This document shows positions 63,058 through 64,000 of a stretch of DNA of 64,000 nt, in pieces. The notes beneath the pieces were generated by a model. The model worked only from the letters and a program-made list of their open reading frames with translations, was not told where the DNA came from and ran no database searches. Position numbers and translations under genes: made by a program. This stretch comes from Hirschia litorea (GTDB lineage: Bacteria > Pseudomonadota > Alphaproteobacteria > Caulobacterales > Hyphomonadaceae). The first letter of the stretch is position 1; every line of letters begins with the position of its first letter. The stretch covers positions 682,001 to 746,000 of the forward strand of contig NZ_JBHTBR010000005.1 of assembly GCF_042665075.1 (NCBI RefSeq), in the 5' to 3' direction.

Positions 63058-64000
63058 ATGACCGAAACAAAATTTGATGTGATTGCTTTGGGCAATGCGA
63101 TTATGGACGTAATCGCGAGTGTTGATGATCAGTTTCTTATTGATAAAGACATTGCTAAAGCGCGCATGAATTTGATTGATCAAGAGCGAACAGATTATCT
63201 TTATTCTGCATTGCCAGAAGACCGTGTTGAAACGTCAGGTGGTTCCGCAGGTAATACTATCGCTTGTTTACTGAGTTTTGGTGCAAAAGCAGCCTTTATG
63301 GGTAAGGTTGCTAATGACGAAATCGGTGCTGCCTATGTGAATGACATGGAGCGTATTGGGGCTGTTTTCTCTGGGTCTCCTCTGGTTGATAGCGTTGCAA
63401 CGGCACGCTGTATGATAGCAGTTACACCTGATGGTGAGCGTTCAATGAACACCTTCCTTGGTGCGTCAACAGAATTTGCAGCTGAAGATGTAGACCAAGA
63501 CCTTATCGAGCAATCTGAATGGCTATATCTTGAGGGGTATCTCTTCGATAAACCGGCTGCAAAAACAGCATTCGTGCGCGCCGCTGAAATAGCAAAAGCT
63601 GCAGGGCGTAAAGTTGCTGTGACAATGTCTGACGTGTTTTGCGTCGAACGTCACAGAGACGCGTTTCGTCACCTTGTGAAAAATTATGTAGATCTCGTGT
63701 TTGCAAATGAAGAAGAATTGCTTGCGTTGTACGAGACAGATGATTTTGACGCTGCTGTTGATATGTTGAAAGCAGAGACAGAGTTTGCAGCAATCACGCG
63801 CTCTTCTAAAGGCTCTGTTGTTGTTGATTCAAAAACACGCATGAATGTTCCCACTAAACCACTTGATAAAGTTGTTGATGCAACTGGAGCAGGGGATGCG
63901 TATGCGGGTGGTTTCTTCTTTGGTTTGAGCCAAGGTGTAAACTTAGAAACATGTGCGCGTTTAGGTCATCTTGCAGCGAGTGAAGTGATTTCTCACTATG
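63058..64000 (+). CDS. PfkB-family sugar/adenosine kinase, 3'-truncated by the window
   Basis: About 314 codons of a ribokinase-family enzyme, running off the right edge. It starts with ATG 63058 (GAG at 63047-63049). It shows FDVIALGNAIMDV, the glycine pair GGSAGNTIAC, and the C-terminal PfkB signature DATGAGDAYAGGF with the catalytic Asp. The family is often annotated adenosine kinase in alphaproteobacteria; substrate assignment here is inference. Confidence 0.9.
   Translation, partial: MTETKFDVIALGNAIMDVIASVDDQFLIDKDIAKARMNLIDQERTDYLYSALPEDRVETSGGSAGNTIACLLSFGAKAAFMGKVANDEIGAAYVNDMERIGAVFSGSPLVDSVATARCMIAVTPDGERSMNTFLGASTEFAAEDVDQDLIEQSEWLYLEGYLFDKPAAKTAFVRAAEIAKAAGRKVAVTMSDVFCVERHRDAFRHLVKNYVDLVFANEEELLALYETDDFDAAVDMLKAETEFAAITRSSKGSVVVDSKTRMNVPTKPLDKVVDATGAGDAYAGGFFFGLSQGVNLETCARLGHLAASEVISHY

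Overview
The window is ordinary chromosomal DNA of a low-to-moderate GC alphaproteobacterium. Gene content and order resemble the Caulobacterales/Maricaulales-Hyphomonadaceae replication-origin region. Supporting features are the order leuS-lptE-holA // parB-parA-rsmG-mnmG-mnmE // rho-hemJ-hemH-hemE - oriC - ppsR-maf-aroE-coaE-dnaQ // secB / tim44-mltA-smr, a CenR-like response regulator, an NtrZ-like periplasmic protein, and many GANTC sites in the origin. No plasmid, prophage, complete insertion sequence or CRISPR array was seen. The species cannot be named from the sequence alone.

Layout: (1) 1-4.7 kb holds a large FG-GAP/RTX calcium-binding protein, a 3'-end remnant of a paralogue and a tRNA-Gly. 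This is the accessory part of the window. (2) 4.8-9.8 kb holds a DUF6065 protein, a prolyl-tRNA editing enzyme, a CnoX-type thioredoxin/TPR protein with its LonN-domain, Trm112-like and DUF971 partners, and a UbiH-like monooxygenase. (3) 10-21.3 kb holds amtB, ftsK, lolA, xth, the CenR-like regulator beside an L,D-transpeptidase, a YggS homologue, a ThiE-like protein, an NtrZ-like protein, a porin and a DUF3576 lipoprotein. (4) 21.4-25.6 kb is the tightly overlapping leuS-lptE-holA operon. (5) 25.6-35.9 kb is the left flank of the origin, all on the minus strand: parB, parA, rsmG, mnmG, mnmE, an ArsC/Spx-like protein, rho, hemJ, hemH and hemE, with four parS-like sites. (6) 35.86-36.28 kb is the predicted oriC, with DnaA boxes and six GANTC sites. 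(7) 36.3-43.1 kb is the right flank, mostly on the plus strand. (8) 43.1-48.4 kb is a histidine cluster (hisB-hisH-hisA-[S9 peptidase]-hisF-hisE). (9) 48.6-54.5 kb holds an EAL protein with a degenerate GGDEF domain, hslV-DUF2157-hslU, a small membrane protein and alkB. (10) 54.7-64 kb holds dnaK, dnaJ, dapB, a cyclophilin lipoprotein, a glyoxalase, two small membrane proteins, nth, an ATP-grasp enzyme and a truncated adenosine/PfkB kinase.

Functional threads are chromosome replication and segregation (oriC, parABS, ftsK, holA, dnaQ), protein quality control (CnoX, hslVU, dnaK/dnaJ, secB), envelope biogenesis (lptE, lolA, mltA, L,D-transpeptidase, porin) and tetrapyrrole synthesis next to the origin. 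Genes immediately flanking oriC point away from it on both sides, co-directional with the forks. The most unusual items are the RTX protein with an internal second copy of its C-terminal secretion-type domain plus a separate 3' remnant, the DUF2157 membrane protein between hslV and hslU, the secreted peptidase inside the his cluster, and several unassigned inverted repeats in intergenic DNA.
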